Positions 1 through 8,505 of a stretch of 64,000 bases of DNA are shown one piece after another (position 1 is the stretch's first letter; each line of letters begins with the position of its first letter). The translations under genes were made by a program, and so were the position numbers. The stretch comes from Mesobacterium_A hydrothermale (GTDB taxonomy: Bacteria > Pseudomonadota > Alphaproteobacteria > Rhodobacterales > Rhodobacteraceae): NCBI RefSeq assembly GCF_035818635.1, contig NZ_JAYLLH010000005.1:106483-170482 (forward strand). Reading direction: 5' to 3'. The notes under the pieces were generated by a model. It saw nothing but the letters and a program-made list of their open reading frames with translations. It was not told where the DNA came from and ran no database searches.

Positions 1-1
1 G

Positions 2-1228
2 GGCGCGGACAAGTTCATGATCGACGGGCGCCACACCGGCACCGGTGGTGGCAACCACGTGGTGGTGGGCGGCGAAACGCCGAACGACAGCCCGTTCCTG
101 CGCCGTCCCGATCTGCTGAAATCGCTGATCCTGATCTGGCAGCGGCACCCGTCGCTGTCCTACCTGTTCTCGGGCCTGTTCATCGGTCCGACATCGCAGG
201 CACCCCGGATCGACGAGGCGCGGCACGACACCCTGTATGAGCTGGAAATGGCGCTGGCGCAGGTGCCCGCCCCGGGCGAAGGCATGGCACCGCCGCCCTG
301 GCTGGTGGACCGGCTGTTCCGAAACATGCTGACCGATGTCACCGGCAACACCCACCGGGCCGAAATTTGCATCGACAAGCTTTATTCCCCCGATGGGCCC
401 ACCGGGCGTCTGGGGCTGGTGGAATTCCGCGGTTTCGAGATGCCGCCGCATCCCCGCATGAACCTGGCCCAGCAATTGTTGATCCGGGCGATCATCGCAC
501 GTTGCTGGAAATCGCCGGTGCAGGGGCGGCCGGTGCGTTGGGGTACCACGCTGCACGACCGCTATATGCTGCCGCACTACCTGTGGCAGGATTTCCTGAC
601 GCTGGTGCGCGACCTGGCCGACCACGGCTATGCCATTGACCCGGTGTGGTACGAAGCCCAGGCCGAGTTCCGCTTTCCTTTCTGCGGCGAGGTCGAGGCC
701 GAGGGCGTCAAGCTGGAACTGCGGCAGGCGCTGGAGCCCTGGCACGTGCTGGGCGAAACCGGGGCCATCGGCGGCACCGTGCGGTATACCGACAGTTCGG
801 TTGAACGGTTGCAGGTCACACTGACCACGCAGTTCCAGGACCGCTACAAGGTGATGTGCAACCGGCGCCCGGTGCCTTTGGCGAAAACCGATCAGTCCGG
901 CACCTCGGTCGCCGGCGTCCGGTTCAAGGCGTGGCAACCGCCCGAGGCACTGCACCCGGTGCTGCCGGTCAACGCACCGCTGACGTTCGACATCTACGAC
1001 ACCTGGTCGAACCGGCCGATCGCGGGCTGCACCTATCACGTTGCACACCCCGGTGGGCGGAGCTACGACACGTTCCCGGTCAACGCGAACGAAGCCGAGG
1101 CGCGCCGGCTTGCGCGGTTCGAACCCTATGGGCATAGTGCCGGAACCTACCATCCGCAGCCTGAACAGCCGCACCCGGAGTTTCCGATGACGCTTGACCT
1201 TCGCCGTATTCCGGGGCTTGCCGTATGA
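2..1228 (+). CDS. DUF2126 / transglutaminase-like family protein, C-terminal part (5' end outside window)
   Basis: The frame is open from the first bases of the window, so only about the last 408 residues are present; the ATG at 17 is internal, not a start. The family is usually about 1,100 residues, with an N-terminal transglutaminase-like domain (absent here) and a C-terminal DUF2126 region. Recognisable DUF2126 stretches are MIDGRHTGTGGGNHVVVGG at the beginning and SLSYLFSGLFIGPTSQAPR at about residue 50 of the visible part. The stop overlaps the start of the next gene by 4 bp (ATGA), so the two are translationally coupled. Family knowledge places this gene in amidoligase/transglutaminase clusters thought to make or modify peptide-like products. 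The substrate is unknown. Confidence 0.85.
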   Translation, partial: GADKFMIDGRHTGTGGGNHVVVGGETPNDSPFLRRPDLLKSLILIWQRHPSLSYLFSGLFIGPTSQAPRIDEARHDTLYELEMALAQVPAPGEGMAPPPWLVDRLFRNMLTDVTGNTHRAEICIDKLYSPDGPTGRLGLVEFRGFEMPPHPRMNLAQQLLIRAIIARCWKSPVQGRPVRWGTTLHDRYMLPHYLWQDFLTLVRDLADHGYAIDPVWYEAQAEFRFPFCGEVEAEGVKLELRQALEPWHVLGETGAIGGTVRYTDSSVERLQVTLTTQFQDRYKVMCNRRPVPLAKTDQSGTSVAGVRFKAWQPPEALHPVLPVNAPLTFDIYDTWSNRPIAGCTYHVAHPGGRSYDTFPVNANEAEARRLARFEPYGHSAGTYHPQPEQPHPEFPMTLDLRRIPGLAV

Positions 1229-3621
1229 CCCAGCGCGTTGCGCCGGAACAGCCCGATCTCACACGTCTGCTGGGGGCCTATCGTCCCAAGGTCGGCGTGG
1301 CGGACGAGTTGTTCGGCGCAGACGGCAACATACGTCCGGTCTGGCGCCCGCTGATCAACCACCTGGCGCGGCTGACACCGGAACAGGCAGAAGAAGACTT
1401 TGGCCGCGGAAAGAACTACCTGCAGGATGCGGGGGTCTATTTCCGGCATTACACGAACGATCCGGCACCGGAACGGGACTGGCCATTGTCTCCGGTCCCG
1501 GTACTGATCCACGAAGCGGAGTGGGCCACGATCTGCGATGGGCTGGCGCAGCGCGCAGACCTGTTGGAACAGGTCATGGACGATCTATATGGCCCGGCCA
1601 CGCTGATCCGCGACGGGCACTTGCCTGCGGGGCTGATCGCGCGCAACCCCGAATGGCTGCGCCCAATGGTGGGGATCCGGCCCGCTTCGGGACATTTCCT
1701 GCACGTGATCTCTTTTGAAATCAGCCGCAACCCCGACGGGTCGTGGTTCGTGCTGGGGGACCGGACGCAGGCCCCGTCGGGCGCGGGGTTCGCACTGGAA
1801 AACCGGATGGCGACGACGCGGATCTTCCAGGACACGCTGCCGCGCACCAATGTGCACCGACTGGCCGGATTCTTCCGCGCCTTCCGCGATGCGCTGGATA
1901 CCTTGCCGGGCAGCGGCAACCGGCGCAGCGCGATCCTGACTCCCGGCCCCGGCAACGCCAGTTATTTCGAACACACGTTCATCGCCCGATACCTTGGCCT
2001 GCTGCTGCTGGAAGGCGAAGACATGATCGTACAGGACGGCGTGCTCAAGGTGCGCACGGTGGAAGGGCTGGAACCACTTGGCGCGATCTGGCGCAGACTG
2101 GATTCCGGATTCGCGGATCCGCTGGAGTTGCTTGAAAACTCGAAGCTGGGAACTCCCGGTCTGGTCAACGCGCTGCGCCTGGGCAACGTGAACCTGATCA
2201 ACGCGCTGGGCTCTGGTGTGCTGGAGATGCGGGCGCTGATGGCGTTTTTGCCCAAGATCAGCCAGGTCTTGACCGGTGCGCCGCTCAAGCTGCCCAACAT
2301 CGCCACCTGGTGGTGCGGCCAGCCCGCAGAGCGCGACTACGTGCAGCGGAACACCGACAGGATGATGATTGGCGGCGCTTTGGATCAGGACCTGCCGTTC
2401 GACATTGGCGCCACCACCGCGCTGGGGGGCGAGTTCCGCTATTCCGCCCGAGCCTCGGTTGATGACTGGATCGAGAATGAAGGCGACATGCTGGTCGGGC
2501 AAGAGGTGGTCACCCTGTCCACGACACCGGCGTGGCGCAACGGACGTCTTGCTCCGCGCCCGATGACGGTGCGTGTGACCGCCGCGCGCACGCCCGATGG
2601 CTGGGTGTTCATGCCCGGCGGATATGCTCGGATCGGCCTGTCGGACGATGCCACCGCGCTGGCGATGCAGCGCGGTGGATCCGTGGCCGATGTCTGGGTC
2701 GTGTCCGATACGCCCGTTGCCAAGGAAACGCTGCTGGACAGGGGGGGCTTGCGCCACGTTCGGCGCGAAGCGCTGCCAAGCCGCGCTGCGGAAAACCTGT
2801 TCTGGTTGGGCCGCTATGTCGAACGGACCGAGGCGGCGTTCCGCCTGGTCCGGGCCTATAACTTGCGGTTGGGCGAAACAGGTGATCCCGAAGATGCACG
2901 GCTGGTGCAACTGGCTGACTTCATGGACAGGATCTGGATCGATGCGACGCAGCCGATTCCGCCCGCGTTGATCGAACTGCTGGCCTGGGCCAGCAATTGT
3001 GCGGGCAAGGTGCGTGACCGGTTTTCCACTGATGGCTGGGCGGCGTTGCAGGACCTTGCGAAAACCGCAGGCCGGATGCAGGACACCGCGCGCCCCGGCG
3101 ACGATGCCGCCCGCGCCATGAGCGTTCTGCTGCGCAAGATCACAGGATTCACCGGGTTGGTGCATGAAAACATGTACCGCTTTACAGGTTGGCAATTCCT
3201 TGCTTTTGGCCGAGCGCTGGAACGGGCCGATGCGACGGCATCGGCGCTGATCGCCTTTGCCGATGCCGATGCGCCGATGGGGGCCTTCGATATCGCGGTG
3301 GAATTGGGCGACAGCGCGATGTCGCATCGCCGCCGGTATCACAGCGGCGCAACGCGCGAAACGGTGCTGGATCTGCTGGCGCTCGATCCGCAGAACCCGC
3401 GGGCGATCCTGTTCCAGGTCAACCGGATGCTGGGCATTGCGCGGGACCTGCCGCAGGACCAGCCAGAGCATCGGCCGTCATCGGTGATGCGGGCGCTTCT
3501 GCCGCTGCAAAGCGAACTGGCTGTCGCTGACCCAGAGGACCTGTCGGAAGAGGCGCTGGTCAACATCCGCACGGTGCTGGCGCAGACGTCCGACCTGTTG
3601 TCGTCAGTTTACCTGCGGTGA
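1225..3621 (+). CDS. circularly permuted ATP-grasp / alpha-E domain fusion protein
   Basis: A 798-residue protein. Roughly residues 1-490 match the circularly permuted type 2 ATP-grasp family (old DUF404/DUF407), for example the YLQDAGVYFRHY and LTPGPGNASYFEH segments. From about residue 518 (LPSRAAENLFWLGRYVERTE) to the end it matches the helical alpha-E domain (DUF403). In many bacteria these are two adjacent genes; here they are one polypeptide. ATP-grasp enzymes of this class are expected to form amide or peptide bonds using ATP. It lies between the DUF2126 gene (4-bp overlap) and the transglutaminase gene, which begins 4 bp after its stop, so all three are almost certainly one operon. 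The product is unknown. Confidence 0.88.
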   Translation: MTQRVAPEQPDLTRLLGAYRPKVGVADELFGADGNIRPVWRPLINHLARLTPEQAEEDFGRGKNYLQDAGVYFRHYTNDPAPERDWPLSPVPVLIHEAEWATICDGLAQRADLLEQVMDDLYGPATLIRDGHLPAGLIARNPEWLRPMVGIRPASGHFLHVISFEISRNPDGSWFVLGDRTQAPSGAGFALENRMATTRIFQDTLPRTNVHRLAGFFRAFRDALDTLPGSGNRRSAILTPGPGNASYFEHTFIARYLGLLLLEGEDMIVQDGVLKVRTVEGLEPLGAIWRRLDSGFADPLELLENSKLGTPGLVNALRLGNVNLINALGSGVLEMRALMAFLPKISQVLTGAPLKLPNIATWWCGQPAERDYVQRNTDRMMIGGALDQDLPFDIGATTALGGEFRYSARASVDDWIENEGDMLVGQEVVTLSTTPAWRNGRLAPRPMTVRVTAARTPDGWVFMPGGYARIGLSDDATALAMQRGGSVADVWVVSDTPVAKETLLDRGGLRHVRREALPSRAAENLFWLGRYVERTEAAFRLVRAYNLRLGETGDPEDARLVQLADFMDRIWIDATQPIPPALIELLAWASNCAGKVRDRFSTDGWAALQDLAKTAGRMQDTARPGDDAARAMSVLLRKITGFTGLVHENMYRFTGWQFLAFGRALERADATASALIAFADADAPMGAFDIAVELGDSAMSHRRRYHSGATRETVLDLLALDPQNPRAILFQVNRMLGIARDLPQDQPEHRPSSVMRALLPLQSELAVADPEDLSEEALVNIRTVLAQTSDLLSSVYLR

Positions 3622-3625
3622 CGTG

Positions 3626-4522
3626 ATGCGTTTCGATATCTCTCTGACGGTCGAATATGACTATGATTCCGCGTCGGATCATGCCCGCAATCTGCTGCAT
3701 GTATTCCCGGCCATGATCTCTGGCCGTCAGAACGTGATCGCAGGGCTGCTATCGGTGGATCCGGTGCCGCCGGAACGCTGGGACGGGGTCGATTTTTTCG
3801 GCAACCCGACCACCTGGATCAGCTTTCATCAACCGATCGACCGGATTGAGGTTTCGCTGCGGGCCTCGGTTGAACGGCTGCCCGCAGAGGCGGCACTGGA
3901 ACTTTCGGTGGGGCTGGAAACGTTGGCACGGGACATAGCCAGCGTGCACAGCCTGGAGCCGCTGGCCCCGCATCATTTCCTGGGGCCGTCGGTTCGCACC
4001 GGGCCAGAGCCTGACATGACCGCCTTTGCCCGCGCCTGCCTGTCACCGGGCATGACCACGGCGCAGGCGGTCGCAGCGATTGGCCACGCGCTGTATTCGG
4101 AAATGACGTTTGATGCCGAGGCGACGGATGTGCACACCCCCCCGGCAGAGGCCTTTGCCAACCGTCACGGTGTTTGTCAGGATTTCACCCACATCATGAT
4201 CGCCTGTCTGCGCGGGATCGGCATTCCTGCGGGCTATGTATCGGGGTTTCTGCGCACGCTGCCGCCACCGGGTCAACCCCGGTTGGAAGGGGCCGACGCG
4301 ATGCATGCCTGGGTGCGGGCGTGGTGCGGGCGTGAGGCCGGCTGGATTGAATTCGACCCGACGAATGACGTTTTCGTCGCGCAGGACCACATCGTCATTG
4401 GCTTTGGCCGCGACTATTTCGACGTGGCCCCGGTGCGTGGGATGATGCGCACCGCAGGCGGGCAGGCCAGCCATCACAGCGTTGACGTTGTCCCGGCAGA
4501 GCCGGAACCCGCGGGGCGTTAG
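3626..4522 (+). CDS. transglutaminase-like (papain-fold) family protein
   Basis: About 298 residues with an N-terminal beta-rich region followed by a transglutaminase core. The likely catalytic triad is visible: Cys in NRHGVCQDFTH (about residue 184), His in MHAWVRAW (about 228) and Asp in EFDPTND (about 246). It is the third gene of the ATP-grasp/alpha-E cluster and starts 4 bp after the upstream stop. A GTG at 3623 directly before the ATG at 3626 could also start it. Family knowledge suggests a peptidase or amide-transfer role linked to the product of the neighbouring ATP-grasp protein. No signal peptide is seen, so the protein is probably cytoplasmic. Confidence 0.88.
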   Translation: MRFDISLTVEYDYDSASDHARNLLHVFPAMISGRQNVIAGLLSVDPVPPERWDGVDFFGNPTTWISFHQPIDRIEVSLRASVERLPAEAALELSVGLETLARDIASVHSLEPLAPHHFLGPSVRTGPEPDMTAFARACLSPGMTTAQAVAAIGHALYSEMTFDAEATDVHTPPAEAFANRHGVCQDFTHIMIACLRGIGIPAGYVSGFLRTLPPPGQPRLEGADAMHAWVRAWCGREAGWIEFDPTNDVFVAQDHIVIGFGRDYFDVAPVRGMMRTAGGQASHHSVDVVPAEPEPAGR

Positions 4523-4531
4523 GCCAAGAAC

Positions 4532-4566
4532 GGTCACGCGCCGGGCGACCCGGAACGACCGTGACC
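4532..4566 (+). terminator. possible weak terminator hairpin after the transglutaminase operon
   Basis: GGTCACG (4532-4538) and CGTGACC (4560-4566) form a 7-bp inverted repeat beginning 10 bp after the transglutaminase stop. There is no T-run after it, so intrinsic termination is uncertain. Confidence 0.3.
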
Positions 4567-4641
4567 CGGCCCATTTGATCCGCGTGGCATCGCTCGCTCA
4601 GGGCCCGGAGTGCCCGTAGGCATCAGAGATTTTATGATTAT

Positions 4642-4718
4642 TGGTCGGAGTGAGAGGATTCGAACCTCCGGCCCCTGCCTCCCGAAGACAGTGCTCTACC
4701 AGGCTGAGCTACACTCCG
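4642..4718 (-). tRNA. tRNA-Pro (anticodon CGG)
   Basis: Read on the minus strand, a 77-nt cloverleaf: acceptor CGGAGTG pairs with CACTCCG, discriminator A, and CCA is encoded. The D-arm region is AGCTCAGCCTGGTAGAGC. The anticodon arm is CTGTC-TTCGGGA-GGCAG with anticodon CGG, which reads CCG proline codons. The T-arm contains GGTTCGAATCC. C1-G72 with A73 is typical of bacterial proline tRNAs. Confidence 0.97.
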
Positions 4719-4730
4719 ACCGTGCGGCGC

Positions 4731-4759
4731 GGCATAGCCCAGCCACAGGGGTTTGGCAA
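4731..4759 (-). promoter_or_regulatory. sigma-70-type promoter of tRNA-Pro
   Basis: On the minus strand TTGCCA (4759-4754), a 17-bp spacer and TATGCC (4736-4731) lie just upstream of the tRNA 5' end at 4718. The spacing and distance fit a housekeeping promoter. It occupies the short gap between the tRNA and the end of the EamA gene. Confidence 0.65.
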
Positions 4760-4763
4760 GGGG

Positions 4764-5729
4764 CTATTGGCGGGCTTTGGGTTTCTTTCGCACAAGGCGC
4801 AGAACCAGCCCGACGCGGGGCAAGGTGCCGGTGTCCAGGCGGGTGCGGCTGCGCAGCACCGGGGTGTTGTCAGAGGCCTGAGAGCGCCCTTCGCGCAGCA
4901 CGATATAGGTGCCGCTGGCGATGATCACGGTGGCGCCCAGCAGGGTCATGCCATCGGGATATTCGTCAAAGAACAGCACGCCATAAAGTGCTGCCCACAG
5001 GATCTGGGAATACTGCATGGGCGCCACGACCACGGCTTCGCCCGCCTTGTAGGCCGCGATCACCAGGGCCGAGGCCACAAACCCCATCGCGGACATCAAC
5101 GCCAGACCGCCCAGATGCGCCACCGGCATGGGTTGGTAGACAAAGGGCATCAGCGCCCCCATCAGCACGAAATTCGCCAGCATCGGATACAGCAACAAAA
5201 CCACGCTGCGTTCATCCTGTCCGATCTTGCGCACGATGATCGACGAAAACGAACTGAACACCGCAGCCACCAACGCGGCGACATGGCCCAGGCTCAGATC
5301 CGTGGTGCCGGGGCGCAGCACGATCAGCACGCCGCACAGGCCCACGATCACCGCAATCCAGCGGCGCAGACGCACGGTTTCACCCAAAATGGGGATCGCC
5401 AATATGGTGATCAGCAGTGGCGCAGCGAACAGGATCGCATAGGTCTGCGCCATCGGAATGGTCGAAAACGCATAAAAGGCGGACGCGCCGGTGATCACCG
5501 TTGCCAGCGTCCGAAACAGGGTCCACCACAGGTGAACAGGCCGCAGATGTCCCGGTTCGGAATCGCGGATCAGCATGATCGTGACGAGCGGAAAACCGAA
5601 GAACACGCTGAAAAACACGATCTGAAACGGGCTGTAGGTATCGCCAAGCGTTTTCACGATCACGTCGTGGGTCGAAAAAATCGCGAAGGCCAGCAGCGCA
5701 AGCAGCGCGCCCCGGGCGTTGTGTCCCAT
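4764..5729 (-). CDS. DMT-superfamily (EamA) transporter
   Basis: A 321-residue, very hydrophobic protein with about ten membrane segments in two repeated EamA halves. The first repeat begins near ALLALLAFAIFSTHDVIVKTLGD, and AILGETVRLRRWIAV-like endings follow each half (IPILGETVRLRRW near residue 120). The tail from about residue 285 is basic and polar (RLVRKKPKARQ) and probably cytoplasmic. These proteins export or import small metabolites, amino acids or nucleotide precursors; the substrate cannot be inferred here. It stands alone, downstream of nothing on its strand, with the tRNA-Pro promoter just beyond its 3' end. Confidence 0.88.
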   Translation of the reverse strand: MGHNARGALLALLAFAIFSTHDVIVKTLGDTYSPFQIVFFSVFFGFPLVTIMLIRDSEPGHLRPVHLWWTLFRTLATVITGASAFYAFSTIPMAQTYAILFAAPLLITILAIPILGETVRLRRWIAVIVGLCGVLIVLRPGTTDLSLGHVAALVAAVFSSFSSIIVRKIGQDERSVVLLLYPMLANFVLMGALMPFVYQPMPVAHLGGLALMSAMGFVASALVIAAYKAGEAVVVAPMQYSQILWAALYGVLFFDEYPDGMTLLGATVIIASGTYIVLREGRSQASDNTPVLRSRTRLDTGTLPRVGLVLRLVRKKPKARQ

Positions 5730-5813
5730 GGTGACAGGTCCGATGTTGACGATAGCGCCCCCGTGCTATCCCCGGGCGGTCCCGGGGATCAAGAGCTTTT
5801 CGGTGGCTCCGGC

Positions 5814-6179
5814 CTAAAGTGCCAGCGCGCCGCGTCCAAACAGGAACTGCCAGCGGCTGCCATCCGACATCGTGACAAAACCAGACCCACGCCTGGCGGT
5901 CTCAAAGGCGGCGGTGCCGATGCCGGTCAGACCATTGGAACAGACCACCGGAAAGCTGACGGTGCGGATGTCGGCATATTGGGTATAGGTGCCGGTGCAG
6001 GTGACCCGGCCATTCGTGGCCTGAAAACTGCCTCCTTCCAGGAAGGTATTGGTGGCTGCCCCACGGAACACCACGCCGCCCTCGCCGATCACGGTCACGG
6101 GATAGGCGGTGTCACAGGCGGCCAGGGTCAGGGCAAGCGACAGGCCCGCGGCCAAGCGGATCTTGAATCGGGTCAACAT
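5814..6179 (-). CDS. small outer-membrane-type lipoprotein of unknown function
   Basis: The start chosen at 6179 gives a 121-residue protein with a classic lipoprotein signal: basic MLTRFKIR, a hydrophobic stretch and the lipobox LAAC followed by DTAYPV. The mature part is rich in Gly, Thr and aromatic residues (FRGAATNTFLEGGSFQ, GSRWQFLFGRG) and looks beta-rich. A longer frame reaches 6275 but would bury the signal peptide. It sits downstream of leuB on the same strand, separated by a terminator-like hairpin, so it is probably transcribed on its own. I do not recognise the family. Confidence 0.75.
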   Translation of the reverse strand: MLTRFKIRLAAGLSLALTLAACDTAYPVTVIGEGGVVFRGAATNTFLEGGSFQATNGRVTCTGTYTQYADIRTVSFPVVCSNGLTGIGTAAFETARRGSGFVTMSDGSRWQFLFGRGALAL

Positions 6180-6273
6180 GAAATATCTTTCGGGCAATGG
6201 TTTCTGAACCACAATCACATAGGGGCACCAGAGCGCAGGCCCCAGTCCGGTATACCCGACCTTCATAAATGCC

Positions 6274-6300
6274 AAAGGCCCCGCATCGTGCAGGGCCTTT
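6274..6300 (-). terminator. rho-independent terminator of leuB
   Basis: AAAGGCCC (6274-6281) and GGGCCTTT (6293-6300) form an 8-bp stem with an 11-nt loop, 24 bp beyond the leuB stop on the minus strand. The stem ends in T residues followed by GGCATTT. Confidence 0.75.
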
Positions 6301-6323
6301 GGGGGGGTTCCGTTGGGCCGAGC

Positions 6324-7427
6324 TTACAGGCTGGCGTCCAGCGCCGCCACGATCGCGTCGCCCATTTCAGAGGTGGACACAGGCTGTTTGCCTTCTTCGC
6401 CCAGCAGGTCCGCGGTGCGATAGCCGTCGGCAAGAACCTTTTCCACGGCCTGTTCCAGGCGGGTCGCTTCGTCGCCGTGGTCAAAGCTGTAACGCAGCGC
6501 CATGGCGAAGGACAGGATGCAGGCAATCGGGTTGGCCTTGCCCTGACCGGCGATGTCGGGGGCAGAGCCGTGTACCGGCTCGTACAGCGCTTTCGGGCGG
6601 CCATTGGCCATCGGTGCCCCCAGCGACGCGGACGGCAGCATGCCCAGCGAACCAGTCAGCATTGCGGCGGCATCCGACAGCAGGTCGCCGAACAGGTTGT
6701 CGGTGACGATCACGTCGAACTGCTTGGGCCAGCGGCACAGCTGCATGGCGCCGGCGTCGGCATACATGTGGCTCAGCGCGACCTCGGGGTAGTCCTTGCT
6801 GACCTCGGTCACGACTTCGCGCCACAGAACCCCCGATTCCATGACGTTGGCCTTTTCCATCGAACAGAGCTTCTTGTTCCGGCGCATCGCCAGTTCAAAG
6901 GCGCTGCGGGCAACCCGGTCGATTTCCGATTCGGTATAGCGCTGGGTGTTGATGCCGACGCGCTCGTTGCCTTCTTCGATGATGCCGCGCGGCTCTCCAA
7001 AGTAGATGCCAGAGGTCAGTTCGCGCACGATCATGATATCCAGACCGGCGACGACATCCTTTTTCAGGCTGCTGAAATCGGCCAGCGCGTCGAAGCACTG
7101 GGCCGGGCGCAGGTTGGCATACAGATCCATTTCCTTGCGCAGGCGCAGCAGACCGCGTTCAGGTTTCACGCTGAAGTCGAGGTTGTCGTATTTCGGGCCG
7201 CCGACGGCGCCCAACAGGACGGCGTCGACCTCTTGTGCCTTGGCCATGGTGTCGTCGTGCAGCGGGGTGCCGTGCTTGTCATAGGCGCAGCCACCGACAA
7301 GATCTTCGGTGACGTCGAAGGCCAGACCACGGTTGGCGCCGTACCAGTCGATGATCTTGCGCACTTCGGCCATGACTTCGGGGCCGATCCCGTCACCGGG
7401 AAGGATAAGAAGCGAGGGGTTGGTCAT
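6324..7427 (-). CDS. leuB: 3-isopropylmalate dehydrogenase
   Basis: A 367-residue NAD-dependent enzyme catalysing oxidative decarboxylation of 3-isopropylmalate to 2-oxoisocaproate, the third step of leucine synthesis, in the cytoplasm. Family signatures are LLILPGDGIGPEVMAEVRK at the N-terminus, RELTSGIYFGEPRG in the middle, the metal/substrate region EKANVMESGVLWR, and DNLFGDLLSDAAAMLTGSLG. Length is normal. The partner genes leuD and leuC lie 4-6 kb away on the same strand, separated by unrelated genes, so leuB is expressed separately. A terminator hairpin follows it. Confidence 0.98.
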   Translation of the reverse strand: MTNPSLLILPGDGIGPEVMAEVRKIIDWYGANRGLAFDVTEDLVGGCAYDKHGTPLHDDTMAKAQEVDAVLLGAVGGPKYDNLDFSVKPERGLLRLRKEMDLYANLRPAQCFDALADFSSLKKDVVAGLDIMIVRELTSGIYFGEPRGIIEEGNERVGINTQRYTESEIDRVARSAFELAMRRNKKLCSMEKANVMESGVLWREVVTEVSKDYPEVALSHMYADAGAMQLCRWPKQFDVIVTDNLFGDLLSDAAAMLTGSLGMLPSASLGAPMANGRPKALYEPVHGSAPDIAGQGKANPIACILSFAMALRYSFDHGDEATRLEQAVEKVLADGYRTADLLGEEGKQPVSTSEMGDAIVAALDASL

Positions 7428-7497
7428 TGCGGGCTGTCCTTCGGTTATAACGGCTTTCGCCTATCGCTTGCGCCGCACAACGTCAAGAAACGCCGGG

Positions 7498-8400
7498 TCA
7501 ACGCGGCATGACAAGGGGGCGCAAACCGTCTTCCAGGGCGGTCCAGACCCGACGGATGCGGGGCGTGGTGCGCACGGCCTCGTGCGCGGCAAGCCACAGG
7601 GGCAGCGTGGGAATCGGGTAATTCACCGGCAAGCGCACGACGCCGGGATCGTGGTCGGCGACACAGCTCATCACGAAACCGGCGCCGCAGCCCGCGCGGA
7701 CCAGTTCCCAGTACACCAGCGTCTGATCACAGCGGGTTGCGAACCAATCGCGTTGCGCCGGGATCCCCAGCGTCTGCATCCCACGCAGGATCGCATCGTT
7801 TCGGTCAAAACCGACCATGCCCAGTTCGATCGTATCGTCGAAATTCTCGGGGGTTCCGAAACGCTCGACCAGCGATTTGGCCGCGTAGAGCCCGATCTCA
7901 AGTTCACCCAGATACCGGGTGACCACATCCAGTTGCTCGGACCGGAACATCCGCACGGCGATGTCGGCTTCGCGGAACAGCAGGTTCTCCGTTTCGTCCG
8001 TCGCGACAAGGTCGATGCTGATCTCGGGCTCGTCCCGTCGCAATTGCGACAGGATGCCGGGCAAGTGGTGCTGTGCCACGAAAACGCTGGCGGTCAGGCG
8101 CACCGGGCCCGACAGTTTCTCGGACCGGCTGGCGGCCGTCAGGCTCAGCCCGTGCATCCCGTCGCGCATCCGCTGCGCATGCGGCAGCAGCGCGTGGCCG
8201 GTCTCAGACAGGGACAGGCCGCGTGGATGTCGCTGGAAAAGGGTGACTTCCAGAAGCGATTCCAATTGCTTGATCTGGCGGCCGACAGTGGGTTGGCTGC
8301 TGCCCAGTTGCCGTGCCGCATCAGACAAAGACCCGGTTTCGGCCACCGCCACAAAGGTCTGAACCAACGACCAATCGAGTTGGGTAAGCGTAGCGTCCAT
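7498..8400 (-). CDS. LysR-family transcriptional regulator
   Basis: A 300-residue LTTR with a winged helix-turn-helix at about residues 10-60 (GSLSDAARQLGSSQPTVGRQI) and a substrate-binding effector domain after about residue 90. It is divergent from the reductase gene at 8506 with a 105-bp gap, the usual geometry for an LTTR and its target. The start ATG at 8400 lies inside a perfect 14-bp palindrome, and no Shine-Dalgarno sequence precedes it, so the message may be leaderless. The effector is unknown. Confidence 0.93.
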   Translation of the reverse strand: MDATLTQLDWSLVQTFVAVAETGSLSDAARQLGSSQPTVGRQIKQLESLLEVTLFQRHPRGLSLSETGHALLPHAQRMRDGMHGLSLTAASRSEKLSGPVRLTASVFVAQHHLPGILSQLRRDEPEISIDLVATDETENLLFREADIAVRMFRSEQLDVVTRYLGELEIGLYAAKSLVERFGTPENFDDTIELGMVGFDRNDAILRGMQTLGIPAQRDWFATRCDQTLVYWELVRAGCGAGFVMSCVADHDPGVVRLPVNYPIPTLPLWLAAHEAVRTTPRIRRVWTALEDGLRPLVMPR

Positions 8401-8412
8401 TCAATATTGAAT
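8399..8412. promoter_or_regulatory. perfect 14-bp palindrome at the LysR start, probable autoregulatory operator
   Basis: ATTCAATATTGAAT is a perfect inverted repeat overlapping the LysR start codon, in an AT-rich patch of otherwise GC-rich DNA. It lies in the divergent promoter region shared with the reductase gene. A LysR operator role is inferred from position and symmetry. Confidence 0.5.
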
Positions 8413-8505
8413 ATCAAATCTGCGATTCTTGGCAATACTCATACTGGTGTGAATGCCGCATCTTGTCTTCATTGGTTGATCCCACCACCGATGAGGAGGC
8501 ACAAG

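Noticed and set aside
1585..3471. 628-codon minus-strand open frame
   Set aside because: Antisense to the ATP-grasp/alpha-E fusion; shadow frame in high-GC DNA.
4641..7511. 956-codon plus-strand open frame
   Set aside because: Antisense to tRNA-Pro, the EamA transporter and leuB. The translation is rich in His, Gln, Arg and Gly without any family motif, as expected for the shadow of GC-rich genes.
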